64,000 nt of DNA, taken from Seminavis robusta (lineage: Eukaryota > Bacillariophyta > Bacillariophyceae > Naviculales > Naviculaceae). Within the stretch, counting starts at the first letter, position 1. Every line of letters begins with the position of its first letter. Made by a program: the position numbers and the translations under genes. Positions 51,201 to 61,388 of this stretch are shown here, piece after piece. Under the pieces are notes generated by a model. The model ran no database searches. It had not been told where the DNA came from and saw only the letters and a list, made by a program, of their open reading frames with translations. The stretch spans positions 1-64,000 of the forward strand of contig CAICTM010000016.1 in assembly GCA_903772945.1 (NCBI GenBank), in the 5' to 3' direction.

Positions 51201-52669
51201 ATGAAGCTCCTTCCTCTTTCTTTGTTGGCCCTTTTCGCCGCCAGTGTGTCGGCTAGTGGCTATGGCGGAACTACTTCTCCCCCACCCCCACCCGCCACTC
51301 CCGCACCCCCAATCCCTGTGTACTGTACAGGAACGTTTGAGTTGCAGATATCCGCGGTTGATTTTGCCTTTCAAAGTTGCCAGGGTGGTGGTGTTAACAC
51401 TGTCAACTATGGTCCGGGATTTGTCTGGTGGGGAGTTGATGTTGGTAATGGCCAGTCTGGCTTGACAACCTCTCCAACGTACCCAATGGACCTGTGGTTC
51501 CTGGACCCGAATTTCCCATTGGTACCTTGACCCATCACAACAACCCAATCCAAGGCGGATCGTCTATTAGCCATGTGGAACTCACTGTGACCGTTACCGC
51601 AAACAGCCAACCCTACACATTCGTCTACCAGTTGTCCATTCATGAAACACCAAACCACCAATCGCCCTGTCCATATGTAACCACTGGCAGCGGTTGTTCT
51701 GATAGGATCTTTATCATTGATAATCCCGCACCGCAGGCACTCACGCTTCCTGGAGGAATCAACTTTGAGATCGATTTGCTTGGTTTCCGTGCCTGTCCTA
51801 CTTGTCCACTCAAGACACAGTTCATCTCTCAAGAGAGCATGGCAACTTCGGCTCAATTGTATGCCAACTTGGTCTTGACTGACTGTCCACACACCGGAGG
51901 AGGTGGTGGAGATCCCCACTTTGAAACGTGGACCGGACATCAAATCTATGATTACATGGGAGCCTGTGACATGCACTTGATCCAAGCTCCTCACTTTGCT
52001 CCCGGCTTGCCCATGACTGTGGATGTCCGTACCAAGATCTGTCCACGAAACTTCTACTCCTTCATTGAGTCTGCTGTTGTGCAGATTGGAGATGAGACCC
52101 TGGAGGTTGGTTCCTTTGGGGAGTACCTGCTGAATGGAGTGGAAGGGGCTGACATGCCTGCCTCTATTGCTGGGTTCGAGGTCAACGTATTCAATCCTAA
52201 CAAGAACTTCCACATCGTTGAGATCTACCTTGGTGAAGGGAAGAAGTTTGGCAATGAGAAGATTGTTCTCCGTGCCTTCAAGGACATGGTGACGGTGAGA
52301 ATTGAGTATGCCAGTAAGGAACGCTTCCATGGCAGCACTGGTATGATGGGAGAGTTTGAGACTGGAGTTGTATTGGCTCGTGACGGTATCACTCGCTTGG
52401 AGGATCCTATTGAAATTGCCAACGAGTGGCAAGTCCGTGATACCGACCAGATGCTCTTTGATTCTGTCAATGGACCCCAGTACCCTGAAGCTTGTATCTT
52501 GCCTGATATGATTGCAGAACAAGCTGCACGTCGATTGCGCGGAAACACTGTCTCCAAGGAAGCTGCTGAAAAAGCATGTGCTCGTTGGTCCCATGCCAGT
52601 CGTGCTGGATGTGTCACGGATGTCATGGCCACTGGGGACTTGGAGTTGGCACAGGCTGGAGGATTCTAG
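51201..52669 (+). pseudogene. vWD-domain secreted protein, frameshifted copy
   Basis: From the ATG at 51201 come a signal peptide (MKLLPLSLLALFAASVSA), a short Pro-rich stretch and the start of a choice-of-anchor-K-like domain (FELQISAVDFAFQ, WWGVDVGNGQSGL). Compared with the tandem copy at 54050, one base appears to be missing near 51471-51476: the paralogue reads TSKNVP, and this copy leaves frame after TSP. The second frame (VPGPEFPIGTLTHHNNPI onward) then stays open to the TAG at 52669, including GDPHFETWTGHQIYDYMG. All of that part is intact and conserved. It is either a recently broken gene or an assembly error. Confidence 0.75.
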
Positions 52670-53418
52670 ATAGACTATTATCAACTCATTGCTCCGAATA
52701 GTTTTAAGAGCTGTTTTTTAAGAGTACATATATATCAAAAACTACAAATCTACCAGTGTATCGAAGCTTCGGGGCAGCAAACCCTCGTTCTTCGTGATGA
52801 ATCTCTGTAGCTGCTTGTGCGTCGCCCAACGGACAACTACGGTTCGGTATGCATAGCCAGCAGACGGATGGACGCCCCAATTCCGGAAGCAGGCTGGTCC
52901 GGTGTTTCTCTGCTGCGTAGCTACAAGAGTGAAGCTAGCTAGCTCCTATGCTCATACATGTAATATTCAATCGAAGCATCAGAAGCATCAAGCCAACCCA
53001 AGGACCAAGGACCTTGGGCTTGATGAGGGTGGCAGCAGCGCTCTTCCGTGGTTTCCGGTTTCCGTTGGCAAAATGTTGCAACTCGTGAAGGAACACTTTC
53101 AGAGAGAAAAGCCCGAGTTGCGTTCGTGATGAGACTTAAGATTGAACTCGTGACTCTTGATGGGAGCAATTATCTTTGCACAGATTTGACTCTCAGTCGT
53201 TGGTTCATGCTAATTAAATAGTGACTAAAGGAGCTATACTTACTTAAGAATCATAGTCAATCCCGAGAATCTCTCAATAGCCCGGCCATTTGGTTAAATC
53301 CGATTGTTGTGTCTTTGTCCTGGAACACCCGCGAATAAGTCGGACTCGCTTGGATTTATGACTTTGGCCGTTAAGTCCACACTGCTCGTCAAATCAGAAA
53401 GTCCTTATGAAATGGGGA

Positions 53419-53812
53419 ATGTCGGAGATAGAAGCATTCTGTCGGAGTTCGTCGGAGTCTGTCGGAGATGACCTCCAATAAGTCGGAATGTCGGAGATAA
53501 TGTCGGAGTTCTCTGATTTATGTCGGAGTTTGTAGGAAGGCATTAAACAATGTTTAGAAAGTGGCCTCCGACATTAAGTCATCGATATCCCGCAACGACA
53601 AGATTGATAAATGAATTAGAATGGTGGTTGTTAATAAGAATATGATGGTGATAAATCTCAAATGTCGGAGTTTGTCGGAGATTTAAAGGAAATGTCGGCG
53701 CCGACAAAATTATGTCGGTGCCGACAAAACAATGTCCGAGTTTGCCGGAGACTGTCGGAGATCAGTACGATTTGTCGGAAACACCTGTTCCGACCTTCCG
53801 ACATTCTGTACA
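53419..53812. repeat. TGTCGGAG repeat island
   Basis: About twenty copies of TGTCGGAG or its inverse CTCCGACA fall within 400 bp. It includes the perfect 14-bp palindrome TGTCGGCGCCGACA (53693-53706) and a near-palindrome at 53713-53726. There is no coding capacity. It could be the body of a MITE, though I found no terminal inverted repeats or target duplication. The remaining 52670-54049 is gene-free. Confidence 0.75.
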
Positions 53813-54049
53813 CGTTTAGTATAGGGCTTCTTCGAACGGTCATTTTTCGCATGACCGACTTTTTCGAGAGTGTTCCTGGTGTGGTATCTGCTCGTGCGAC
53901 TAGCTAGTAAAACACTGCGTAAATTCACCTCTCACGAAAGCTAGTTTTGTCTTTGCCTTTGCCTCCACCCTCCACTACGGTCAGGTCAACCTGAAGCACT
54001 TACTTGCTGACCCTCCCGGACGCATTGTGTTGCTGAATTTGAATCGACC

Positions 54050-55474
54050 ATGAACTTTCGTACCCTAGCGTTTTTGGCCCTTCTCCCTGCCGCTGGATCG
54101 GCTAATCCGACTTCAGCTCAGGTTTACCCTCTCTACTGTTCAGTGTTCCAGTTGAGCGTTGACGATGTCAAGTTTCAGTTCCAAAACTGGACGGGTGGTT
54201 CTCACATAGACCAAGGAAATGGATACCTCTACTGGGGATATGACGTTGGAAATGGTCAATCTGGAATGTACACCTCTAAAAATGTTCCAGGGACTGTGAT
54301 TCCTGGACCGGAGTTTTCGATTGGGTCGTTGACGCATGACAACCAACCGATTGGTAGTGGAGCCATTTCCCATGTTCAGCTCAATGTCACTGTCACTACG
54401 AATGGCATGGACTACTCCTTTATCTATGACTTGAGCATTGATGAAACACCAAACTATTTAAACCCTCATTGTCCTTACGCAACCACTGGCTATGGTTGTA
54501 GTGATAAAGTGCTGATCATTGATAATCCTGAGCCACAATCTGTCATGCTCACAGGAGGTATCAAGTTTGAGATTGACTTGCTTGGTTTCCGGAAGTGTCC
54601 TACTTGTTCACTCAAGACACAGTTTCTCTCAGAAGAGAGGAGGCAAAACAGTGCCATGTTGTATGCTAACTTGATCTTGACAGACTGCCCCCGTAACGGA
54701 GGTGGTGGCGGAGATCCCCACTTTGAAACGTGGACTGGACATCAAATCTATGATTACATGGGAGCATGTGACATGCATCTGATCCAGGCTCCTCACTTTG
54801 CTCCCGGCTTGCCATTGACCATTAACATCCGTACCAAGATCTGTCCACGAAACTTTTACTCCTTTATTGAGTCTGCGGTGGTGCAGATTGGAGATGAGAC
54901 CCTTGAGGTCGGTTCCTTTGGGGAGTACTTGCTGAATGGAGTGGAAGGGGCCGACTTACCTGCCACTATCTCCGGATTTGAGATCAATGCTTACAATCCC
55001 AGCAAGAACTTCCACATCATTGAGATCTACCTTGGAGAAGCAAAAGAGTTTGGAAATGAAAAGATTGTCCTTCGTGCCTTCAAGGACATGGTCACGGTCA
55101 AGGTTGAGTATGCCAGCAAGGAACGCTTCCACGGCAGCACTGGTATGATGGGAGAGTTTGAGACTGGAGTTGTTTTGGCTCGTGACGGTGTCACTCGCTT
55201 GGAGGATCCTATTGAAATTGCCAATGAGTGGCAAGTCCGCGATACCGACCAAATGCTCTTTGATACAGCTAGCGGACCTCAGTACCCCGAAGCTTGCATC
55301 ATGCCTGATGTCACTGCCGAACAAGCCATTCGAAGATTGCGTGGAAACACTGTCTCCAAGAAAGCAGCTGAAAAGGCATGTTCTAAGTGGTCCAACAAAG
55401 CCACTCGCACCATGTGTGTCAAGGATGTAATGGCCACGGGGGATTTGGAGTTGGCACAGGTCGGAAGCTTTTAG
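54050..55474 (+). CDS. Secreted protein with choice-of-anchor-K-like and vWD-type domains
   Basis: The protein has 474 residues from the ATG at 54050. A signal peptide (MNFRTLAFLALLPAAGSA) precedes a domain of about 190 residues (FQLSVDDVKFQFQNWTGG, YWGYDVGNGQSG, GPEFSIGSLTHDNQPI, ISHVQLNVTVTT) with the layout of choice-of-anchor K proteins. From about residue 220 a von Willebrand factor D-type domain begins: GGGGDPHFETWTGHQIYDY, then MGACDMHLIQAPHF, then GLPLTINIRTKICPRNFYSF, with Cys residues placed for disulphides. A helical tail (VTAEQAIRRLRGNTVSKKAAEKACSKW) ends the protein. vWD domains often mediate adhesion and polymerisation, so a mucilage or adhesive role is possible but unproven. 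Tandem partner of the copy at 51201. Confidence 0.85.
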   Translation: MNFRTLAFLALLPAAGSANPTSAQVYPLYCSVFQLSVDDVKFQFQNWTGGSHIDQGNGYLYWGYDVGNGQSGMYTSKNVPGTVIPGPEFSIGSLTHDNQPIGSGAISHVQLNVTVTTNGMDYSFIYDLSIDETPNYLNPHCPYATTGYGCSDKVLIIDNPEPQSVMLTGGIKFEIDLLGFRKCPTCSLKTQFLSEERRQNSAMLYANLILTDCPRNGGGGGDPHFETWTGHQIYDYMGACDMHLIQAPHFAPGLPLTINIRTKICPRNFYSFIESAVVQIGDETLEVGSFGEYLLNGVEGADLPATISGFEINAYNPSKNFHIIEIYLGEAKEFGNEKIVLRAFKDMVTVKVEYASKERFHGSTGMMGEFETGVVLARDGVTRLEDPIEIANEWQVRDTDQMLFDTASGPQYPEACIMPDVTAEQAIRRLRGNTVSKKAAEKACSKWSNKATRTMCVKDVMATGDLELAQVGSF

Positions 55475-56062
55475 GCGACCAATACTACACGTCTCTTGTA
55501 TCGTTGTATGCATTTGCTACGCCATACAACGGTCGTAGCATTACATGTTCCTTCCATAACAGTTTAGATATTGTATTAAAGGCAAAGTACCGTGCTGTAA
55601 CAAGATAGATTTGGTCCATGCGAGGGGGCGAATGCGTCAGATTAGAGACGTCGTCAACGCCCCCCTTAACCGTTGACAAGCTGCAGCTACTGTACAATGC
55701 GGCTCGCCGTGACCGAATCTAGCTAGCTTTGTTGAACCTTTTATTCGAACAGTCCCAAACCTTTGGACTAGCTAGCTAGAGCCATCAGTCGACTTCACAC
55801 TCCACGATGCCCCTCCCCTCAAAGGGCTGGATCAGACGACAACGATGCCGATAGTTCTAAGAGAAGCTGGCTGATCTAAAAGTTTTTCGATTGTGTATCT
55901 GCGGCAGGAGTATGGATCCGGCCCTGAGTTACCGCGCGGCAGTAAAAGCGGTCCCTCTTTTCATTCAAGTGGTTCCGCTTAGTTGGCATTAGTTACTATT
56001 GTTTTGGAGAGACGAACGGGGGTCCAATCGAGGCTTCGACGGCTGGCAAATCACTCACAGAG
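55475..56062. other. Convergent intergenic spacer
   Basis: This is a 588-bp spacer between two convergent genes. It contains two CTAGCTAG runs (55719 and 55769) and no open frame worth calling. I see nothing else in it. Confidence 0.5.
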
Positions 56063-56728
56063 CTAGGGAATCGCTTTCAAGACTTCCTCGGGTTCTGCAC
56101 GCTTGGTGTAATCAGCATTCACGAAAGCATAGGTCACCAACCCGTCCTTGTCAATCACATAAGTTGCAGGCAAGGGCAGCTGAAAGGTCTTGTCACCATT
56201 GTGCGAGGGGACATCCAATCCAAATTCAGCGTAGGCCTTTTGGAGCTCAAGTGGCAAGACAAACTTGAGACCAAACTTCATGCCCACGGTCATACCAACA
56301 TCACTGAGCACCGGAAAGGTCAACGATTCTTCCTGAGTCTTCTTGACAACGTAGTCGGGCAACTCGGGGGAGATTGCAACCAGCGTAGCTCCCTTGGCTT
56401 GGAACTTGCTCATGTATTGTTGCAGGTTGTGGACGGTTATGTTACAGTAAGGACACCAGCTTCCGCGATAAAAGGTCAGCACCACAGGTCCCTTGGCACG
56501 CAACTCCGCAAGGCTCACTGGATTGCCTTCAACGTCGGGAAGAACAAAGTCAGGCGCCTTGTCGCCGACTTTGATGGCAGATTCCACAACACCCGATTTG
56601 GCAAGCTCTTCTGTCTTGGCCAGCAAGAGCTCTCCAACTTCCTTGGGGATGCTGGCCATGAACTTGTCTTGGAACGCCTTGAGTTCTGCGGCGAGAGAAG
56701 CAGTGGCAATGGTGGCGGTAGGAGACAT
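56063..56728 (-). CDS. Peroxiredoxin-like AhpC/TSA protein
   Basis: The protein has 221 residues from the ATG at 56728. After a helical N-terminal region of about 50 residues the thioredoxin fold follows: VGDKAPDFVLPDVEGNPVSL, GPVVLTFYRGSWCPYCNITV (active-site WCPYC near residue 92), LVAISPELPDY, LTFPVLSDVG and ATYVIDKDGLVTYAFVN. The WCPYC form, rather than the TxxC of typical 2-Cys peroxiredoxins, places it with the peroxiredoxin-like (AhpC/TSA family) reductases. No targeting sequence is obvious, so it is probably cytosolic. It would reduce peroxides or act as a thiol reductase. Confidence 0.88.
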   Translation of the reverse strand: MSPTATIATASLAAELKAFQDKFMASIPKEVGELLLAKTEELAKSGVVESAIKVGDKAPDFVLPDVEGNPVSLAELRAKGPVVLTFYRGSWCPYCNITVHNLQQYMSKFQAKGATLVAISPELPDYVVKKTQEESLTFPVLSDVGMTVGMKFGLKFVLPLELQKAYAEFGLDVPSHNGDKTFQLPLPATYVIDKDGLVTYAFVNADYTKRAEPEEVLKAIP

Positions 56729-57204
56729 GGTGATGATTTAGTAGTTTTGGATTGCTTCGAAGCGTATTTCTGTTTGGCTCTGTGAGGATATTGTGAGTTT
56801 GAAAATGTGAGAATGCTGCGACCCCTTCAGTATCTTCGCCACAATCATCGGTGAAGCTTGTCCTTTCACCGAAGGATGGCAATGGATCATTGCTTCGACG
56901 CTGCGGTGTGCGCTTGATCCGAAAGGATCAAGCAACGGATATGGCTACTTATTAGAAATAGCATCGTCGACCCTACCCAAGCATTGTTGCTGTGGCAGTT
57001 TACTTAGCAGCATATCTTTGGAAGAGAGAAGAGAGAAGTGGAAACCTCTGACAATGCGGCGAAGAAAGAAGTGGCGGCTTCAATAGAATTCAATCGATTT
57101 CCTGAGAAAGCACCAGCAAAAGTGGCCTGGGCACGATGTGGTGAGAGGAGGAGCAGTTCTGAAAGCGGGCGAAACCAGCGCATGCGAAACCAGCCGCATT
57201 CTTG

Positions 57205-57630
57205 GGGTCTCTCGCGGCATCGTCTTCTTTGAAGTCTCCTGCTGTGCTACCGGTATACAGTAGTGCTAGTTGCGTGTAGCTTCAAATAGCTTGGGCACTT
57301 CGAGTTGAGTTGTTGCTTGCTTCTCCGACCATTCCTCGAATGATTCAATCGATTCGATTCGAATACCGTAGCTGGAAGCTAGCTAGCTAAACTAGACGGA
57401 ATGGTATGGCAGCTAGGAGACCGAGCTCAACTTTTCCATCTATTGGCGTCTCTTGCAACACCGTCTTCTTTGAAGTCTACTGCCGTATCGCTCTTTTAGC
57501 GTTCCAAATGCCTGGCTGGGCAACGAAAGCGAACCAATAATACAGCTTGGTGGGCACTTCGAGTTGCATGTTTCTCCGACCATCCATCGAATGATTCGAA
57601 TCGACTCCCTCTAGGTAGCTGCTAGAGCCT
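57205..57630. repeat. Tandem duplication of about 240 bp
   Basis: Blocks recur in order: GTCTTCTTTGAAGTCT at 57222 and 57463, GGGCACTTCGAGTTG at 57293 and 57552, and TTCTCCGACCAT followed by TCGAATGATTC at 57320 and 57570. The copies are about 15-25% diverged. No gene is visible in 56729-57946. Confidence 0.7.
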
Positions 57631-57946
57631 GGAAGAAGAGGAGAAACTGCTTTGGGAAGACTTTGGTGCTGTCCGAGAGATGTGGGTTGCAAAGACTTTC
57701 GTCGCACGGTCGGTATCGGTGGTACCGGTACCAGTTCGTGCCCCATGTCTTAGTCGAGTCGGGGATACAAGTGGCGTCGGTACCGTGGTGTCACTTGAAA
57801 TAATGAGCCAAGCAAGATCTCATCTATCTCTGTGATCGCGGCTTCTTTGTTTTTATTCAGGAAACCAGAAACTTCAGTCATACCGACATAAAACAACAGC
57901 CCCACAAATCACAAAGCAGAATAACAACAACTAAACTAAACTAAAA

Positions 57947-58381
57947 ATGAACAGAACAACGACAAGACCAACCACGCCCGCCGACCACGATGACGAGAAT
58001 GATATAGGTTTCTGGACAAGCACGGAAGAACGAGCGTTTTCACCCGAAGGCGTCGTCGTCATGCTCCTGGTGATAGCGGCAACGCAACGAGATGTTTCCT
58101 TCTTGATTTACGCATTCCAAGTGGCAGTCTTCTGCGCCCTCTTTTCCGTCTTGAGCAAGTGGACGACTTATATTTCCTCACGTTCCAAGCGAGCGCCTGG
58201 AAATCGACGAAAACAATTGAACAAGTGGATTGATCGCACTGCCCTCCTATTGTGCGTGCTATGCCCATTGAACTTGTGCTGGGTTCCGCAGGTTTGGGTG
58301 TTTCTGTACTTTTGCCGTAAAGCCAAATGGAATGGACAATATTACTATGTTTTTGGATCAGGACGATCAAAACTAAACTAA
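57947..58381 (+). CDS. Small multi-pass membrane protein
   Basis: The protein has 144 residues from an ATG preceded by AAAA. A polar Thr-rich head (MNRTTTRPTTPADHDDEND) is followed by about four hydrophobic segments: GVVVMLLVIAA, VSFLIYAFQVAVFCALFSVL, a basic loop (SRSKRAPGNRRKQLNKW), TALLLCVLCPLNLCW and VWVFLYFCRKAKW. The end is YYYVFGSGRSKLN. It resembles no family I know. Clean start context, good composition and lack of a competing frame support it. It may be a member of a local membrane-protein pair with the gene at 59127. Confidence 0.55.
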   Translation: MNRTTTRPTTPADHDDENDIGFWTSTEERAFSPEGVVVMLLVIAATQRDVSFLIYAFQVAVFCALFSVLSKWTTYISSRSKRAPGNRRKQLNKWIDRTALLLCVLCPLNLCWVPQVWVFLYFCRKAKWNGQYYYVFGSGRSKLN

Positions 58382-59126
58382 ACCAACTAAACTCAACTAC
58401 ATGTAAACTCAACTAGACCGAACTGTACAGGTGCCGTACCGGTACCGATACCGTACCAGTACTAGCTACCGTAACGGCGTGCGCCCTGGTCCTCGTGGCA
58501 TGAGCGCACCATTTCATCCGCACCTTTCTTGCTGGTCGTGTGGGTTGGACTTTTTGCCGTGGGGTTGGCCGGTGGCGTGAGGATAGAGACCATCGCAACC
58601 GCCAAATCTAGATATGTTTTAGGATTCAGCCAGGCACGTCATGGTGACTTCCAGGTACATCATGGTGGCCAGCTAGACTTCGGAAGATAGTGCCCCAATA
58701 TGTGAAACTTTTGCCTGCCAGAGCACAACCAACAAACTTTGAATTTAACAAGGAAGACAAATAGCATCACAGCTGCTGGCTGGTGGCACAAACGGGCTCT
58801 ATGTTCTTCTACTGGTGGCTACGACCAGTAAAGTTCATTGTCATACGACTGGTACCGGTATGGTACACGTGCTGTACAGAGTCACGCATTTCTTCGCTGC
58901 CTGGCTCATGGTCGAACACGGACGTCGGAAAAGAAATGCCTAAGTTGCGGTTTCAGACGTGATTTTGTTCCCACCGAAGTCGAGTCCGGTCGAGCCGAAT
59001 CTCAGACCCAGCTTCACCAACCCAAGCCACACGGGAGACCCACAAGAGGAAGATCCACAAGAGGAATACGAGTTGACGATAGGATTCCGCCGGCGGCGAA
59101 AAGATTGAGAAAGCTTCGATACCATA

Positions 59127-59801
59127 ATGATGACTCCGAGAAGAAGATCGTTGGAGGCTTTCAAGGAGAAACTGCTCGGACGAGCCAGGACACCTGCCAC
59201 CGCCGCCTCTACGAAGAACTTGGAGGATGGAAAGGGGATCCAACGCGACAGTGTCAAGCACCTTCAAAAGAAAACGATGCAACCGAAAACATCGTCATCG
59301 CGTTCCAAGAAGAAGCAGGATGATCCGCCTTCTCAAAGGATGGTCCCAATGTCTTCTCGTCAAAGGATTGCGCGCGGGACACTTGGTGGCTTTGACTTTT
59401 TTATTTTCTGTATGTTGTTGTCTTACTTATGTGATTGGGTCCCGTCGATGCGTCCCACTTTTTGGCGCTGTATAATCCCCTGCGCCATTATTCGCCCTCG
59501 CTGGATGATGTGCAAGGCAACATCGGTTGCAACATCGGTGGATGCAGGGCTGTTTCTGATGCTTCTCTTGGTGTTCTGCTTGGATGGATGGGTCCGGATA
59601 ATGTGTGATGTTACTTGGTATTATCTGATCCCATCGCTTGCGATATGCGGGGCTCTCCAGATGATTTCCCCGCCATCCTCCCAGACATCGTCGAAGGGTG
59701 GTAATCGGAAATCCAAAAAAAGAAATACGAAGACTACGTGCAGAGGACTACGTTGGGAAAGAAGAACACGAGGGGTAACTCGCGGAAAGCCGGTTTCATG
59801 A
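59127..59801 (+). CDS. Hypothetical membrane protein, 3' end at a duplication junction
   Basis: The protein has 224 residues from the ATG at 59127 (MMTPRRRSLEAFKEKLLG). The first 85 residues are basic and Ser/Lys-rich; three or so hydrophobic segments follow (GGFDFFIFCMLLSYLCDW, VDAGLFLMLLLVFCLDGWV, YYLIPSLAICGALQM), then a very basic tail. The stop at 59801 lies only 30-40 bp before the truncated acyltransferase copy begins, so the original 3' end may be lost. It is not a transparent homologue of the gene at 57947, though the layout is alike. No family recognised. Confidence 0.4.
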   Translation: MMTPRRRSLEAFKEKLLGRARTPATAASTKNLEDGKGIQRDSVKHLQKKTMQPKTSSSRSKKKQDDPPSQRMVPMSSRQRIARGTLGGFDFFIFCMLLSYLCDWVPSMRPTFWRCIIPCAIIRPRWMMCKATSVATSVDAGLFLMLLLVFCLDGWVRIMCDVTWYYLIPSLAICGALQMISPPSSQTSSKGGNRKSKKRNTKTTCRGLRWERRTRGVTRGKPVS

Positions 59802-60562
59802 GGCTTCGGATCGCTCATCCCTGGTTGGTTCTCTTCTACTACCAAGTCATGGAACAGCTCAATTCTGCTCTCACAAGTGGAAAGATTGAAACAAAAATCA
59901 ACTGGGATGGCTATGACAAGGTGGAGATGCCAACTGTTGGTCCACACATTCTGCCACACCCTCTTACAATGCTCGGATTGTTTGTCATCTTCAAGAAGTT
60001 TGGACCCAAAGAGGCAGAGCCATTTATTCTTCTTTTGAGTAAGAAGAAGATCAACCAGAAGAAGAAAGAGTTGGTGGATGACACCACAGATTACCTGACA
60101 TCCAATGACATTATTGTGTCTGCTCTCTGTGAAGCCATGCTGGATGATGCCACTGTCCACACTCAAGCTGTGAACATGAGGTACAAACTGGATGATTTAG
60201 GGCCCAATGATGCTGGCAACTACCTTCTCATATCGACTCTGGGCGCCAAAGAGGCAGCTGGTAATCCCAATGTTGTACACAAAGTGAATGCCTTGGGTCG
60301 GAGCAACATGAATCCGTGGCAATCCTCCTTGCCGCTTTCTCGAGGCAAGGTTGTCTGCAACAGCAACTGGACTGGTCTGAAATGCGTACTGGATGGAACC
60401 ATTGCGCATGTCCCTTTGAAGGGTTTTGTCCGTACCAGATTTCGTTCCAATGGGTCCTCATACTTCACCATTATCTTTGAGTATGACAGTGAAGCCTTGG
60501 GATTTGTGACGAACTGCCCCTGCAACAGCAGTGGATTGCTGGAGTCTATCCTGTTGGACTGA
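59798..60562 (+). pseudogene. 5'-truncated copy of the HxxxDG acyltransferase
   Basis: From about 59834 (YYQVMEQLNSA) to the stop at 60562 this is a close copy of the second half of the gene at 61389, including MRYKLDDLGPNDAG, EAAGNPNVVHKVNA, LKCVLDGTIAH and the ending GLLESILLD. The copy starts a few codons after the HxxxDG active site, which is therefore absent; small in-frame deletions (for example GPKV) also occur. Upstream an ATG at 59798 adds a dozen unrelated residues (MRLRIAHPWLVLF), so a short chimeric protein is possible but could not catalyse acyl transfer. Confidence 0.75.
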
Positions 60563-60954
60563 GCCAAGAGCCAGTAACCCGTGAGGTCAAAGGAACAAGA
60601 AGGAACAAGAAGGGCTCATGGAGTCCAGTGATGCTGCACTTTACTTGAGGAGGAGGAGACGAACATCAAAGAGGCTCGAGATGTAAGGTACGGAGTGGAG
60701 GAAGACATCACACCCAGAAGACGAGGAGATCCGGGAAAGAGGTTTGCAGGGACCTTTATTGGCTTTAGTTTGAAGGGAACTGAGTAGCAAGGCAGAGTGG
60801 TAAGAAATCTCAATTACTATCTCCTAGCCACAGTAGTGCTTGTAGCTAGCTAATTATAAGTTAGAACTGTCTTATTGCTGAGTTTGCGTGCATCAGGAAG
60901 AAGAAAAATTATTGGAACGAGGAGTTGCTCCCCAAGCGTGATTCAAAGCATTAG

Positions 60955-61078
60955 TTTTCACGGAAATGTTAGATTCACGGAAATATTCGCGCACTTTCAC
61001 CGAAATCAGATTGTTTCACGGAAATCAGTTAGTTTTACGAAACCATTCTGCAAAACTGTTATTTTCACAGAAATCAGT
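60955..61078. promoter_or_regulatory. Array of TTTCACGGAAAT-like motifs
   Basis: Six related motifs (TTTCACGGAAATCAG and variants) begin near 60955, 60973, 60995, 61014, 61033 and 61062, all in one orientation. They lie 310-435 bp upstream of the acyltransferase start. The TTC/GAA arms, three bases apart, faintly recall heat-shock elements but have the wrong spacing. It is either an operator array or a small satellite. Confidence 0.45.
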
Positions 61079-61388
61079 CCGCCACCACGGCACGGCACAG
61101 TACTACCGGGTACCGGTACCATACTGTATCCAATGGCCAACACCGCATGCACACAAGTGCCACAGCGAGAGCCGTTCCATTGGCTGCCTCTCAAACTCCG
61201 TGGGGGCTTGTTGTTGTCGCTGCTCAGGTGCTGCTTGTGTTGTCGCTCAAACACCGCGAGCGCTTGTTGTTGTCCGCGTGAGTGTTGAAGTAAGAAGTAA
61301 GGCTCACAAATTTTTACCCAAGAAAGAAAACCAAAGCACAAAGCAGAATAGAAGAAGCTAGATTGTACACCAATACCTAACTTCAAAA

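Noticed and set aside
58838-59323. 161-codon frame overlapping the membrane protein at 59127
   Set aside because: Arg/Gln/Thr-rich composition with no domain; the 59127 frame with hydrophobic helices is the better candidate.
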